A stretch of DNA of 40,412 nt from Pseudomonadota bacterium (GCA_021845805.1 JAJZVD010000030.1:1-40412), one strand, 5' to 3'; positions 7,649-16,305 are shown, numbered from the stretch's first letter. Translations and numbers: made by a program. Notes: generated from the letters alone by a model not told the origin.

Positions 7649-8403
7649 AGAGACTGATCGTCTTCGACCTCGACGGAACGCTGGCGGAAAGCAAGTCACC
7701 GCTGGACGCCGAGATGGGCGCGCTGCTCATCCGGCTTCTTGGAATCGTCAAGGTGGCGATCATCTCGGGCGGCGCCTGGCCCCAGTTCAAGGCACAGCTT
7801 CTGCCGCATCTGGGCACGGGCGATCTTCTGAGGAACCTGTCCCTGTTGCCGACCTGCGGCACAAGGTTCTACCGCTACGACGGGGCCTGGGCACAAAGCT
7901 ACGCCGAGGACATCGCCCCGGACGACCGCAGGACGATCGTCAGGGCCGTCACGCTGGCGCTCGACCGGGCCGACCTGAGGCCCGACCGGCATTGGGGCGA
8001 GCTGATCGAGGACCGTGGCAGCCAGATCACGCTGTCTGCACTGGGACAGCAGGCGCCCTTGGCAGAAAAGGCGGCCTGGGACCCGGATTTTGCCAAGCGC
8101 CGGCAGATCGTCTCGATCCTCGCTCCGATGATCCCCGACTTCTCGATCCAGATGGGCGGCGCGACCTCGATCGACATCACCCGCAAGGGCATCGACAAGG
8201 CCTACGGGATCGGAAAGCTGCACGACCTGCTGGGCATCGCGATAACCGACATGATCTTCGTCGGCGATGCGCTGTTTCCCGGCGGCAACGATTTTCCGGC
8301 CAAGCGCACCGGGGTCCTGACGATCGCGGTGCGCGATACGGAAGAGACAAAGCGGGTCATCGAAGCGATTGCGGGCTGCCTCGAGTCGGTCGATCAGGCG
8401 TGA
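7645..8403 (+). CDS. HAD-IIB protein, phosphomannomutase-like
   Basis: 252 residues. HAD motif I is DLDGTLAES (Asp8 and Asp10). Motif IV is FVGDALFPGGND near residue 210. Several stretches parallel eukaryotic-type phosphomannomutase: SGGAWPQFKAQL, GGATSIDI (compare GGQISFDV), GIDKAYGI (compare GWDKTYCL) and the GGND loop. The likely reaction is mannose 6-phosphate to mannose 1-phosphate, which fits its ATGA coupling to the isomerase gene and the glycosyltransferase/phosphorylase downstream. A sugar phosphatase is the alternative, since the HAD-IIB class holds both. The family call is firm; the mutase activity is inferred from motif resemblance and context. Confidence 0.75.
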   Translation: MKRLIVFDLDGTLAESKSPLDAEMGALLIRLLGIVKVAIISGGAWPQFKAQLLPHLGTGDLLRNLSLLPTCGTRFYRYDGAWAQSYAEDIAPDDRRTIVRAVTLALDRADLRPDRHWGELIEDRGSQITLSALGQQAPLAEKAAWDPDFAKRRQIVSILAPMIPDFSIQMGGATSIDITRKGIDKAYGIGKLHDLLGIAITDMIFVGDALFPGGNDFPAKRTGVLTIAVRDTEETKRVIEAIAGCLESVDQA

Positions 8404-8632
8404 CGGCGGCCACCTGCGGCCTTGGGAACGTCGCCGAGGCCCGCCGGGCACGGATCCGCGCGGTTGCGGGTGCCCCGAGCTCGGGCGGCCGCCCCGCCAG
8501 CGGTGGGCGCGATCACCCGCCGATAGGTAGAATCCGACGCTTGTTCCGCGCCGCCGAACCGTCACCCTGAGACATGCCCAGGCCAGAACGCGGCCCCGCC
8601 CGAATGCGACCCCGGAGGCAGGAATTCACCAG

Positions 8633-11029
8633 ATGGAGTCGGAGATGACAGAACTGAAAAGTATCGCGTTCGTCGGCAATTCCTTCCCGCGGCGCTGCGG
8701 GATCGCAACCTTCACGACCCACCTTCAGCAGGCGGTGGCCTTCGAACGGCCCTGCCTCGACACCAGCATTGTCGCGATGAACGATCACGGACAAAGCTTC
8801 GCGTATCCCCCCCTCGTGCGCTACCAGATCCGGGATGACAAGGTCGAAGACTATTCCCGCGCCGCGGCTTCGCTGAACCACGATCAGGTCGATCTGGTCG
8901 CGCTTCAGCACGAATTCGGCATCTTCGGAGGAGCCGCGGGCGGTCATGTGCTGTCGTTCCTGTCATGCCTGAAAATGCCCGTGGTGACGACGTTCCACAC
9001 GATCCTGCCCAGACCGAGCCCGCTTCAGCACAGCATCGTCACGCAGGTCGCCGCCAGGTCGGCCAAGGTGATCGCGATGTCGGAACGGGGCCGCGAGCTG
9101 CTTCGCAAGACCTATGACATCCGGGGGGACAAGATCGCGGTGATCCCTCACGGCATTCCCGACTTTGCCTTTGTCGAGCCGGACGCGACGAAGGCGAGGC
9201 TGGGCTTTGCGGGCAAGGCGGTCATCCTCACGTTCGGCCTGCTCTCGCCGAACAAGGGCATCGAAGTGATGATCGAGGCGATGCCCGCGATCCTCGATCG
9301 CTGCCCCAGCGCCAGCTATGTCGTGCTTGGGGCAACCCATCCCAATCTGCTGCGCGAACAAGGCGAGAGCTATCGCGAAAGTCTTGTCGCCCGGGTACGG
9401 GACCTGGGGATCGAGGGGCATGTCGTCTTTCTCGACCAGTTCGTCGACCAGCCGACCCTGCTGGACTACATCGCGATGTGCGATGTCTATGTCACGCCCT
9501 ATCTGGACGAAGCCCAGATCACGTCGGGGACGCTCGCCTACAGTTTCGGCCTGGGAAAGGCGGTCATCTCGACACCGTATGGTCATGCCAGCGAGCTGCT
9601 GGCGGGCGGGCGCGGGATTCTGGTGCCTTTCGCCGATGCCCGTGCCCTCGGGCGCGAGGTCGTCTCGGTCCTCACCAACGATCTGCTGCGCAACACGCTG
9701 CGGGCGCGGGCCTATGCCAGCAGCCGGCCGATGGTCTGGGCGCAGACCGCGAAGCGGTACCTGAACACCTTCGACGAGGCCCGCCTGCCCCGGCTTGCCC
9801 GCATCCCCTTGGCGACAGATATCGCGCAGCCGCAGATCCGGCTCGATCATTTCCTGTCGATCTCGGATGATACCGGGGTCTTTCAGCACGCGATCCATAC
9901 CGTCCCCGACCGGTCGCATGGCTATTGCCTTGACGATAACGCCCGCGCCCTGCTGCTGGCCGCGGCCCTGAACGCGCCGGGCGAAGAACCGCTTGCGGGC
10001 GCGATCACCGCCCGGCTGGCCGGCTTCGTGCAGCATGCGTGGAACCCCGATGCCGGACGGTTCCGCAATTTCATGAGCTTTTCCCGGAACTGGCTGGAAG
10101 ATACCGGGTCCGAGGACAGCCACGGCCGCGCGCTCTGGGCGCTGGGGCATTGTGCCCGCAGCGATTCCAGCCCGTCGCGACGCAGGTGGGTCGGCGGACT
10201 TTTCTCTGTCGCGCTGGCGGGCGTGGAGCATTTCAGCGCGCCGCGGGCCTGGGCCTTCAGCCTGCTGGGCCTTGACGGACTTTGCGGCGCCGCCACCGGC
10301 GATGCCGAGGCGCGACGCCTTCGCCTGATCCTGGCCAACCGGCTGTCGGCGCTTCTGTCAGCGGTCGAGACCGAAGACTGGGTCTGGTTCGAGAGCGGGC
10401 TGGCCTACGACAATGCCCGCCTGTGCGAGGCGCTGCTGGTCACCGGCGCCGCAACCGGCAACCGGACCTTCGTCGAGGACGGCCTGCGGACCCTGCGGTG
10501 GCTGATGGCGCTGCAGACCGCGCCTCAGGGGCATTTCAGGCCGGTCGGGTCGAACGGCTTTGGCGAGATCAGGACACGCCCGCAGATTTTCGATCAGCAG
10601 CCGCTGGAAGCGGCCGCCGCTGTCGCCGCCTGCCGCGCGGCGGCGCGCGTCGAGGGCGGCACATTCTGGCACACCGAGGCCGAGCGCGCCTTCCAGTGGT
10701 TCCTCGGCGCGAACGATCTGTCTCAATCGCTTGTCGACCCGGAGACAGGCGCGTGCCGCGACGGTCTGCACCCCGACCGACCCAACGAGAACAGGGGTGG
10801 AGAATCCACACTGTCCTACCTACTTGCCCTGGCCGACATGCGCCAGTTGCGTCGACTGCCTGCGCGTCACACGGCGACAGCGTCCTTTCAGTCAAGGATC
10901 GCGGGCGTCGACCACCTCATGAAGAAACGAGGACACCCTGTCAAAAATCAGCTTCCTGAATCGCCAGGCCCTGTACCTGCGACCGGACCCGACACGGGTG
11001 ATCGTACGGCCGTTCAGTCATTCGACTGA
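8633..11029 (+). CDS. GT4 glycosyltransferase with C-terminal (alpha/alpha)6-like domain
   Basis: 798 residues. Residues 1 to about 385 form a GT-B glycosyltransferase of family GT4: Gly-rich N-terminus (GNSFPRRCGIATFTTHLQQA), HGIPDF, GLLSPNKGIEVMIEAM and the donor-binding PYLDEAQITSGTLAYSFGLG. Residues about 400-760 are helical with Trp- and His-containing repeats (LDDNARALLLAAAL, WFESGLAYDNARLCEALL, FDQQPLEAAAAVAACRAA), like the (alpha/alpha)6 barrel of unsaturated glycoside hydrolases or epimerases. This two-part protein is often next to GH130 genes. Donor and acceptor are unknown; GDP-mannose would fit. The ATG at 8633 or 8645 may be used; the second has GGAG six bases before it. The last about 30 residues overlap the GH130 coding region and look non-native. 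Confidence 0.8.
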   Translation: MESEMTELKSIAFVGNSFPRRCGIATFTTHLQQAVAFERPCLDTSIVAMNDHGQSFAYPPLVRYQIRDDKVEDYSRAAASLNHDQVDLVALQHEFGIFGGAAGGHVLSFLSCLKMPVVTTFHTILPRPSPLQHSIVTQVAARSAKVIAMSERGRELLRKTYDIRGDKIAVIPHGIPDFAFVEPDATKARLGFAGKAVILTFGLLSPNKGIEVMIEAMPAILDRCPSASYVVLGATHPNLLREQGESYRESLVARVRDLGIEGHVVFLDQFVDQPTLLDYIAMCDVYVTPYLDEAQITSGTLAYSFGLGKAVISTPYGHASELLAGGRGILVPFADARALGREVVSVLTNDLLRNTLRARAYASSRPMVWAQTAKRYLNTFDEARLPRLARIPLATDIAQPQIRLDHFLSISDDTGVFQHAIHTVPDRSHGYCLDDNARALLLAAALNAPGEEPLAGAITARLAGFVQHAWNPDAGRFRNFMSFSRNWLEDTGSEDSHGRALWALGHCARSDSSPSRRRWVGGLFSVALAGVEHFSAPRAWAFSLLGLDGLCGAATGDAEARRLRLILANRLSALLSAVETEDWVWFESGLAYDNARLCEALLVTGAATGNRTFVEDGLRTLRWLMALQTAPQGHFRPVGSNGFGEIRTRPQIFDQQPLEAAAAVAACRAAARVEGGTFWHTEAERAFQWFLGANDLSQSLVDPETGACRDGLHPDRPNENRGGESTLSYLLALADMRQLRRLPARHTATASFQSRIAGVDHLMKKRGHPVKNQLPESPGPVPATGPDTGDRTAVQSFD

Positions 11030-12230
11030 GCCAAGGGCGCTGATGTCCGCCGACGTGACGCGGGTGAACCGTATCGTCGAGCGTGTCCTGTCGCTGTCGC
11101 CCGCCCAGGCAAAGGAACAGTTGGCCAGGGTTCTGGAAAACTTCGATGTGCGGCACCGCAATCTGCTGGCAACCTTCGCGCTTCGCGCCACCGAGCTTGA
11201 CGATTACCTTGCCGCCCATGCCCCCTACAGCAACGTTCAGCGCCAGTTGATCGGCGCCTACTTCATGCACGAATACTCTTTCGAGGCCGCGGCCCTCTTC
11301 AATCCCAGCATCGTGCCGCACCCCGATCAATCCGGCCTTCCGGCGGGCGATCTGCGCTTCATCCTGAGCCTGCGGGCGGTCGGCGAAGGGCATGTGTCAT
11401 CGCTGACCTTCCGATCCGGCACGGTCAACCCCAGCGGCCAGGTGACGATCACCCCGACCGTGCGCCTGGCGACACTGCCGAAAGTGACCAGGCGCGTACC
11501 GGGCCGCGAGGGCGATACCGTCGACGTCACCTTCGTGGCCGAGGAAGATCTGAGCGAACGGGTCATCTTTCCCGTCACCCCGTCCCAGTCGAACGGAATC
11601 GAGGATGCGCGCTTCGCCCTGTTCGAGGACAACGGCGAAAAGACCTACCTCGCGACATACACGGCCTACAGCGGCCGCACGATCCGGTCCGAGCTGATCG
11701 AGACGAAGGACTTCCTGACCTTCACGATGACCCCGCTGCGCGGCTCTGCGGCGCACAACAAGGGAATGGCGCTGTTCCCCCGCAAGATCGACGGCAAATA
11801 CGCAATGATCACGCGGCAGGATAACGAGAGCCTCTATCTGACCTCGTCGAGCGATCTCTACCATTGGGGGGTCGGCAAACTGCTGCTGAGCCCGACCTAC
11901 CCGTGGGAATTCGTGCAGATCGGCACCTGCGGCGCCCCGATCGAGCTGGACGAGGGCTGGTTGCTGCTGACCCACGGGGTCGGCGCGATGCGGCGCTACT
12001 CGATCGGCGCGGTACTGCTGGACAAGGCCGATCCGTCGAAGATCATCGGACGCTCGCGCGATCCGCTGGTGCATCCCGAACCCGCCGAGCGCGAGGGCTA
12101 CGTTCCCAATGTGGTCTATACATGCGGGGCCCTTCGCCACAACGACCGGATCGTTCTGCCCTATGCGATCTCGGACACCTATTCGAACTTCGCGACGATC
12201 AGGATCGACGAACTGATCGACGCGCTCTGA
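10938..12230 (+). CDS. GH130 beta-mannoside phosphorylase
   Basis: Up to 430 residues. GH130 enzymes phosphorolyse beta-mannosides to alpha-mannose 1-phosphate, or run in reverse to synthesise them. The catalytic Asp lies in SNGIEDARF (Asp223 counted from the CTG). The phosphate-binding basic residues of phosphorylases are present: Lys275 in HNKGMALFPRKI and His346 in WLLLTHGVG; GH130 hydrolases lack these. Other landmarks are FNPSIVPHPD and YVPNVVYTCGALRHNDRIVL. The start is odd. Family-like sequence (SFLNRQALYLRPDPTRVIVR) begins upstream of every ATG, GTG or TTG in frame; the only suitable codon is CTG at 10938, with GAGGA 4 bases before it. GTG 10998 or ATG 11043 would give shorter proteins. 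The gene overlaps the GT4 gene by about 92 bases. Confidence 0.85.
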   Translation: MSKISFLNRQALYLRPDPTRVIVRPFSHSTEPRALMSADVTRVNRIVERVLSLSPAQAKEQLARVLENFDVRHRNLLATFALRATELDDYLAAHAPYSNVQRQLIGAYFMHEYSFEAAALFNPSIVPHPDQSGLPAGDLRFILSLRAVGEGHVSSLTFRSGTVNPSGQVTITPTVRLATLPKVTRRVPGREGDTVDVTFVAEEDLSERVIFPVTPSQSNGIEDARFALFEDNGEKTYLATYTAYSGRTIRSELIETKDFLTFTMTPLRGSAAHNKGMALFPRKIDGKYAMITRQDNESLYLTSSSDLYHWGVGKLLLSPTYPWEFVQIGTCGAPIELDEGWLLLTHGVGAMRRYSIGAVLLDKADPSKIIGRSRDPLVHPEPAEREGYVPNVVYTCGALRHNDRIVLPYAISDTYSNFATIRIDELIDAL

Positions 12231-12290
12231 CCCCTGCAAGGCGCGGCACGGCACGGGCCGTTGCCTGAGGTCATCGCCGCGCGCACCCGC

Positions 12291-12971
12291 CTATCCGGTC
12301 AGCCGACCGTCGCCCACCACGATCTGGCGGCGGCAGGTGGCGGCGATCTTGTCGTCATGGGTCGAGATCAGGAAGGTCGTTCCCTCGTCGCGGTTGATCT
12401 CGGCGATCAGATCCATCACCTGGATGGCCGAGGCGCGATCAAGATTGCCGGTCGGCTCGTCCGCAAGGACAAGCTCCGGCCGGTTCATCAGCGCGCGCGC
12501 CACCGCGACACGCTGCTTCTGCCCGCCCGAAAGCTTGGCGACGGGAAAATCCACCCGGTCCACCAATCCCATCCGCACCAGGATCTCTGTCCCGCGGGCC
12601 CGGGCGGATGCCGTTTCGCGCCCCTCGCGCACGGCGGTGGGGAAGATCACGTTTTCCAGCGCGGTGAAGTCTGGCAACAGGTTGTGGAACTGGAACACGA
12701 AGCCGATGTGCAGGTTGCGAAACACCGTCAGTTCCGCATCGTCGGCGCCGATCATGTCCGCACCCAGCATCTCGTAACGCCCCGATGTCGGCTTCATCAG
12801 CGTGCCGAGGATGGTCAGCAGGGTGCTTTTGCCCGACCCCGACGGGCCAAGCAGCGCCGACAGCTCGCCCTTCTCCAGCCGCAGGTTCAGCCCGCGCAGC
12901 ACATGGGTCGTGGTCTCACCGGCCCCGAAGGTCTTGACCAGATCGCGCACCTCGAGAAGCAGGCCGCTCAT
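12291..12971 (-). CDS. ABC exporter ATP-binding protein (MacB/LolD type)
   Basis: 226 residues, a single nucleotide-binding domain. Walker A is GPSGSGKST, signature LSGGQKQRVAVARAL, Walker B LVLADEPTGNLD, H-loop STHDD. The sequence type (ADEPTGNLD, early TTHVLRGLNLRL) is that of the LolD/MacB family, which couples to FtsX-like permeases and uses ATP to move substrates from the inner membrane or periplasm outward rather than to import. Its ATG at 12971 overlaps the permease stop (ATGA). It is the last gene of an adaptor-permease-ATPase operon and converges with the GH130 gene. Confidence 0.9.
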   Translation of the reverse strand: MSGLLLEVRDLVKTFGAGETTTHVLRGLNLRLEKGELSALLGPSGSGKSTLLTILGTLMKPTSGRYEMLGADMIGADDAELTVFRNLHIGFVFQFHNLLPDFTALENVIFPTAVREGRETASARARGTEILVRMGLVDRVDFPVAKLSGGQKQRVAVARALMNRPELVLADEPTGNLDRASAIQVMDLIAEINRDEGTTFLISTHDDKIAATCRRQIVVGDGRLTG

Positions 12972-14176
12972 TGCCCGATCGCCGTCGCCGGATCGACCCG
13001 TGCCGCCGAGCGCGCGGGCAGTATCGAGGCGAGGATCGCCCCGATGGTGGTCAGCAGGATTGCAAGACCAAAGGCGCCCTGCGCGACATCGATCGGCAGG
13101 CCGCCCGGCTGAAGCGCGCCGGGGCCGGGGAAGCGGGAAAGCACCAGATAGCCGATTGCCGCGCCCGACACGCCCCCCAGCAGCCCGACGATCGCGCCCT
13201 GAGCGATGAAGACCAGCAGCACGAATGACCGCTTGGCCCCCATCGCGCGCATGATCCCGATCTCGGGGCGCCGCCGGAAGGTCGACAGCAGCATGGCCGA
13301 AGCGATGCCGATGACGATCGTGACCAGCGCGAAGGACTTCAGCAGAAGACCGGTCTGCGCCTGCGCCTTCAGCGCCGCCAGCAATTGCGCCGCCTGCTCT
13401 GTCCAGGGGGTCGCGTGAAGCCCTGTCGTTGCCTCGATCCGGGCGGCGGTGGCGTCGGCGGCGTAAAGATCGGCAAGCCGGATCTCGATCTGGCTGATCG
13501 CTTGCGGCATCGCGAAGAGGGTACGCGCCGTTGCAAGGCTGACATAGGCCTGCCGCCGGTCCTGCCCGCCCGAGCCGATCTTGAAGATGCCGGCGACGGT
13601 CAGCGCCGCGTCGATCCCCGTCGACGCCTGCAGGCGGACGGTCTGGCCAACGGCAAGTTTCATGTTATCGGCCAGCGTCTTGCCCAGAAGCACCGTTCCT
13701 GCCGCCAGATCGGGCCGACCCTCGACGATGTAGCTGCCGATACGGACGATGGCCGATACCTTGCCAGGCTCCACCCCCGTCACCGAGACCTGCTGCACAA
13801 GCTTGCCGCGGATCAGAAAGCCCGAACCCGTGATCTCTTGCGAGGTGACGAGGACGCCCGGGATGGCCTCGATGGTCGGGATGAAGGCGGCCGCGTCGGG
13901 CAGCACGTTCGACCGCTGGTCGGTCTTCTGCTGCACCAACAGGATGCGCCCCGGCGCGCGGGGCAGCAGAAGCGGAGGATCGGTCGGCTCTGCGTCGATG
14001 GTGATATGGGCCATGTCGCCCACCGTGCGCGCCATGATGAACTCTGCCAGACCGCCGATCAGCGCGCTCATGAAGATGAAGATGAACACGCCAACCGCGA
14101 CACCCGTCACCAGGAGGGCGGTCTGCGACGCGCTGGCCATCAGGTAGCGGGTCGCGATCTTCAGCGCATAAAGCAT
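12968..14176 (-). CDS. FtsX-like permease of a MacB/LolCE-type exporter
   Basis: 402 residues. One transmembrane segment near the N-terminus (about 17-42, ALLVTGVAVGVFIFIFMSAL) is followed by a long periplasmic domain (about 50-270) and three C-terminal membrane segments (about 278-300, 325-350, 370-392). This is the MacB/LolC/LolE layout. The FtsX motif FRRRPEIGIMRAMGAKRSFV sits between the second and third segments, and the chain ends ARSAARVDPATAIGQ as in the family. It lies three bases after the adaptor gene and overlaps the ATPase gene. The substrate is unknown; lipids, lipoproteins or small toxic compounds are all possible. Confidence 0.88.
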   Translation of the reverse strand: MLYALKIATRYLMASASQTALLVTGVAVGVFIFIFMSALIGGLAEFIMARTVGDMAHITIDAEPTDPPLLLPRAPGRILLVQQKTDQRSNVLPDAAAFIPTIEAIPGVLVTSQEITGSGFLIRGKLVQQVSVTGVEPGKVSAIVRIGSYIVEGRPDLAAGTVLLGKTLADNMKLAVGQTVRLQASTGIDAALTVAGIFKIGSGGQDRRQAYVSLATARTLFAMPQAISQIEIRLADLYAADATAARIEATTGLHATPWTEQAAQLLAALKAQAQTGLLLKSFALVTIVIGIASAMLLSTFRRRPEIGIMRAMGAKRSFVLLVFIAQGAIVGLLGGVSGAAIGYLVLSRFPGPGALQPGGLPIDVAQGAFGLAILLTTIGAILASILPARSAARVDPATAIGQ

Positions 14177-14179
14177 CGC

Positions 14180-15385
14180 CTATCGGCCCCTGACAGTGAC
14201 GGGCTGACCCTCCTTGACCCGGCTGGGATCAAGGATCAGGACATCCCCCGCCCGCAGGCCGGACGCCACCTCGAGCCGGTCGGCGGGCCAGTCCGTCACG
14301 GTCACCGCCTGCCGCCGCGCCGCACCGTCGCGGACCAGAAAGACGGCCGCGCCGCCCGGATCGCGCAGGATCGCCGCGCGGGGTACCGAAATCGCGTTCG
14401 ACTGCTGGTCGACGATGATGTTGGCGGCAACCGTCAGCCCGACCGGAACGGCCTGTGGCGTGTCGAAGGCAATCTTCACCTCCAGCCCGCCGGTCGCCAC
14501 ATCGACCTGCGGCGCGACGAAGATCACCCTGCCCGTCCGGGTTTGCGTCTCGCCGACGAATTGAAGGACGGCGGGCTGCCCGGTTGCGATCTGCGTGGCG
14601 TAGGTTTCATCGACGTTGGTCTCGACGATCAGTTGCGAGGTGTCGGCCAAGGTGAACAGCGTTCCGACGGTGTCGACCTGTTGCCCCGGATCGACACCAC
14701 GCGTCAGCACCGTGCCCGCGATCGGCGCGGCAATGGTGTATTTGCGCAGCTCGATCCGGGCCTGCTGAACAAGGGCATCAAGGCGCACCACATCCTGATC
14801 CGCGCTCTGGACCGCGCGGGCTGCATCCTCCAGCGCGTTTCGGCTGACGTTCGCGCCAAGCGCCTCGGTCCGGCTGAAGACGGCCCTTGCCTGTGCCTGC
14901 GCAATCTTCCCGGCCTCCAGCGCCGCCAGCGCAGTCTGCACCACGGCCTGCTGCAACGTCGTGTCGACCCGCGCCAGCACATCCCCGGCCGCCACCCTGT
15001 CGCCCACGTCGGCCTCCAGCGCCACCAGCGTTCCCGCCACCGGCGAGCGGACCGAGACAGAGTTCAGCGCGGCCACCGTGCCGTTCAGTGCCAGAACCCG
15101 CTTCAGCGGCCCGGGGGTGACCGTTTCGACGGCCACCACGGTCTTCGATGCGACCCACGGGTGCAGATAAAGCGTGGCGCCGACCGCAATCGCGATGACG
15201 GCACCACCCAGCCACGCCCACAACCGGCGCCGGGCCATGCCCCAGCGCGACCGCGGCGCGTCCTGCGCCGTCACCCGCAGGTTCGGAACCGGCGTCAGCG
15301 GCGCGCCGACGGGCCGTGCCGTCGCGGCGATCGGCACGGTCGCCTTTCCCGCGCCGCTGCGCTCCGTTCCCCCTCGCGTCGTCAT
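14180..15385 (-). CDS. Periplasmic adaptor (MacA/HlyD family) of the exporter
   Basis: 401 residues. One N-terminal membrane anchor (about 60-80, AWLGGAVIAIAVGATLYLHP) is preceded by a long basic cytoplasmic tail. Then follow the first biotinyl-lipoyl half (PVAGTLVALEADVGDRVAAG), a helical hairpin, the second half (APIAGTVLTRGVDPGQQVDT) and a beta-barrel and membrane-proximal domain. The ATG at 15385 has GAGGGGG six bases upstream; a GTG at 15418 is in frame but less well placed. First gene of the three-gene operon, so it probably sets the promoter. An FNR-like site (15465-15478) lies 79 nt upstream. Confidence 0.88.
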   Translation of the reverse strand: MTTRGGTERSGAGKATVPIAATARPVGAPLTPVPNLRVTAQDAPRSRWGMARRRLWAWLGGAVIAIAVGATLYLHPWVASKTVVAVETVTPGPLKRVLALNGTVAALNSVSVRSPVAGTLVALEADVGDRVAAGDVLARVDTTLQQAVVQTALAALEAGKIAQAQARAVFSRTEALGANVSRNALEDAARAVQSADQDVVRLDALVQQARIELRKYTIAAPIAGTVLTRGVDPGQQVDTVGTLFTLADTSQLIVETNVDETYATQIATGQPAVLQFVGETQTRTGRVIFVAPQVDVATGGLEVKIAFDTPQAVPVGLTVAANIIVDQQSNAISVPRAAILRDPGGAAVFLVRDGAARRQAVTVTDWPADRLEVASGLRAGDVLILDPSRVKEGQPVTVRGR

Positions 15386-15464
15386 CAACGCCCCCTCGAT
15401 CTCCGCACATGACGGCACCGGACATCCCGCAGCGTCATGTTAAGGGGCTGGCGCGGCCCCGGCG

Positions 15465-15478
15465 CTGATCTGAGTCAA
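15465..15478. promoter_or_regulatory. FNR-like site CTGATCTGAGTCAA (site J)
   Basis: CTGAT-N4-GTCAA, an imperfect palindrome 79 nt upstream of the exporter adaptor start (15385) and 138 nt upstream of the DUF3185 gene. It differs from the FNR consensus TTGAT-N4-ATCAA at two positions. Confidence 0.45.
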
Positions 15479-15519
15479 GCGTCTGCGGGTCCGGCGCCCC
15501 CCCCCCGGCCGGGTGCGAC

Positions 15520-15533
15520 CTGACGCAGGTTAG
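15520..15533. promoter_or_regulatory. CTAAC-N4-GTYAG palindrome (site C)
   Basis: CTGACGCAGGTTAG, identical in plus-strand sequence to site A, 83 nt upstream of the DUF3185 gene start. A run of ten C residues ends 13 bases before it (15497-15506). Confidence 0.6.
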
Positions 15534-15616
15534 CGCGCGCAAGAGCAAATGGCGGCACGGTCCCCACAGGGCCGGGGCTTCACGCCCGGCGGCGTTCTTG
15601 CGCTGAAGGAAACAAC

Positions 15617-15829
15617 ATGTTCGCATCACGATTGATCGGCCTCGGGGCCATGGCGCTTGGCATCGGCCTGCTCGTCTTTGCATGGCGTGGATCGCATGCC
15701 CCGATCGACAGGGTAACGAATGCGCTGAGCGGCCATTATTCGCGCGAGACGATGTGGTCCCTGATGGCGGGCGTCGTCGCGACCACGGTCGGCGCGGGCG
15801 CGCTTTACTTCGGCAAGCGGCGGCACTGA
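15617..15829 (+). CDS. DUF3185 small membrane protein
   Basis: 70 residues with two hydrophobic segments, about 5-23 (RLIGLGAMALGIGLLVFAW) and 45-63 (TMWSLMAGVVATTVGAGALY). The loop between them has the DUF3185 pattern SHAPIDRVTNALSGHYSRET. The chain ends in basic residues (GKRRH). It is an inner-membrane protein of unknown function. The ATG is preceded by GAAGGAAAC. A 24-bp palindrome follows the stop at once and probably ends transcription. A CTAAC-type palindrome is 83 nt upstream, matching the 84 nt before the entericidin gene. Confidence 0.8.
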   Translation: MFASRLIGLGAMALGIGLLVFAWRGSHAPIDRVTNALSGHYSRETMWSLMAGVVATTVGAGALYFGKRRH

Positions 15830-15836
15830 AGGCGAC

Positions 15837-15860
15837 GCCGATCCCCCGCGGGGGATCGGC
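15837..15860 (+). terminator. Perfect 24-bp palindrome, terminator-like
   Basis: GCCGATCCCCC at 15837-15847 pairs with GGGGGATCGGC at 15850-15860, eight bases after the DUF3185 stop. The hairpin is very stable, but the following bases are only weakly T-rich (GCGCCTTTCG), so intrinsic termination is likely rather than certain. Confidence 0.6.
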
Positions 15861-15960
15861 GCGCCTTTCGCGATCCGCTGCCCCGCGGCACCCGTGCGGC
15901 ACGCCGACGGGCATCGCGCGGTGTTGCCGCGCGGCGCCCGTTTCATGCGGGAAAGGCGTC

Positions 15961-15985
15961 GACCCGGCGGCGTTGCCGCCGGGTC
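15961..15985 (-). terminator. Hairpin after the entericidin gene
   Basis: Perfect 11-bp stem (GACCCGGCGGC / GCCGCCGGGTC) with a 3-nt loop, 10 bases after the entericidin stop on the minus strand. It is followed by GACGCCTTTCCC. Also able to act on the plus strand. Confidence 0.55.
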
Positions 15986-15995
15986 AGGCACAGGG

Positions 15996-16151
15996 TCAGT
16001 AGGTCTTGTTCTCGTTCGCGCCCTGCGTGATCGCCTGGCCGGCCGAGGAGATGTCGCGCCCCGCGCCTGCGGTCATGTCGCAGGCCGCAAGCAGGACAGG
16101 AAGCATCAGCGCCAACAGCGCGCGCTTGAGGAACGGTCCGGTCATCGTCAT
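15996..16151 (-). CDS. Entericidin-like small lipoprotein
   Basis: 51 residues. A lipoprotein signal peptide (residues 1-23) ends in the lipobox LLAAC with Cys24. The short mature part (CDMTAGAGRDISSAGQAITQ...) matches the EcnA/EcnB family, small envelope lipoproteins induced in stress or stationary phase and linked to cell lysis in enteric bacteria. The ATG at 16151 has GAGG eight bases upstream; a second in-frame ATG is two codons later. A CTAAC-type palindrome lies 84 nt upstream. No partner antitoxin-type entericidin is visible next to it. Confidence 0.85.
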   Translation of the reverse strand: MTMTGPFLKRALLALMLPVLLAACDMTAGAGRDISSAGQAITQGANENKTY

Positions 16152-16235
16152 GGCAAATCCTCGAAAGCTTCGGCCACCTGCGGAGGCCAGGAAAAAGCTT
16201 TGCCCCAAGCCTAGGCACAACGGCGCCGGGCCGCG

Positions 16236-16249
16236 CTAACATGGGTCAG
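16236..16249. promoter_or_regulatory. CTAAC-N4-GTYAG palindrome (site D)
   Basis: CTAACATGGGTCAG, between divergent genes: 84 nt from the entericidin start (16151) and 146 nt from the secreted-protein start (16396). Confidence 0.6.
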
Positions 16250-16305
16250 GGACAGCCCCACGGGGCGCGCCTTGATCTCCGGCACTGCCGAATTCCGGCA
16301 TCGGG

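Noticed and set aside
13385-15412. Plus-strand open frame of 675 codons
   Set aside because: Arg/His/Asp-rich shadow of the exporter permease and adaptor genes.
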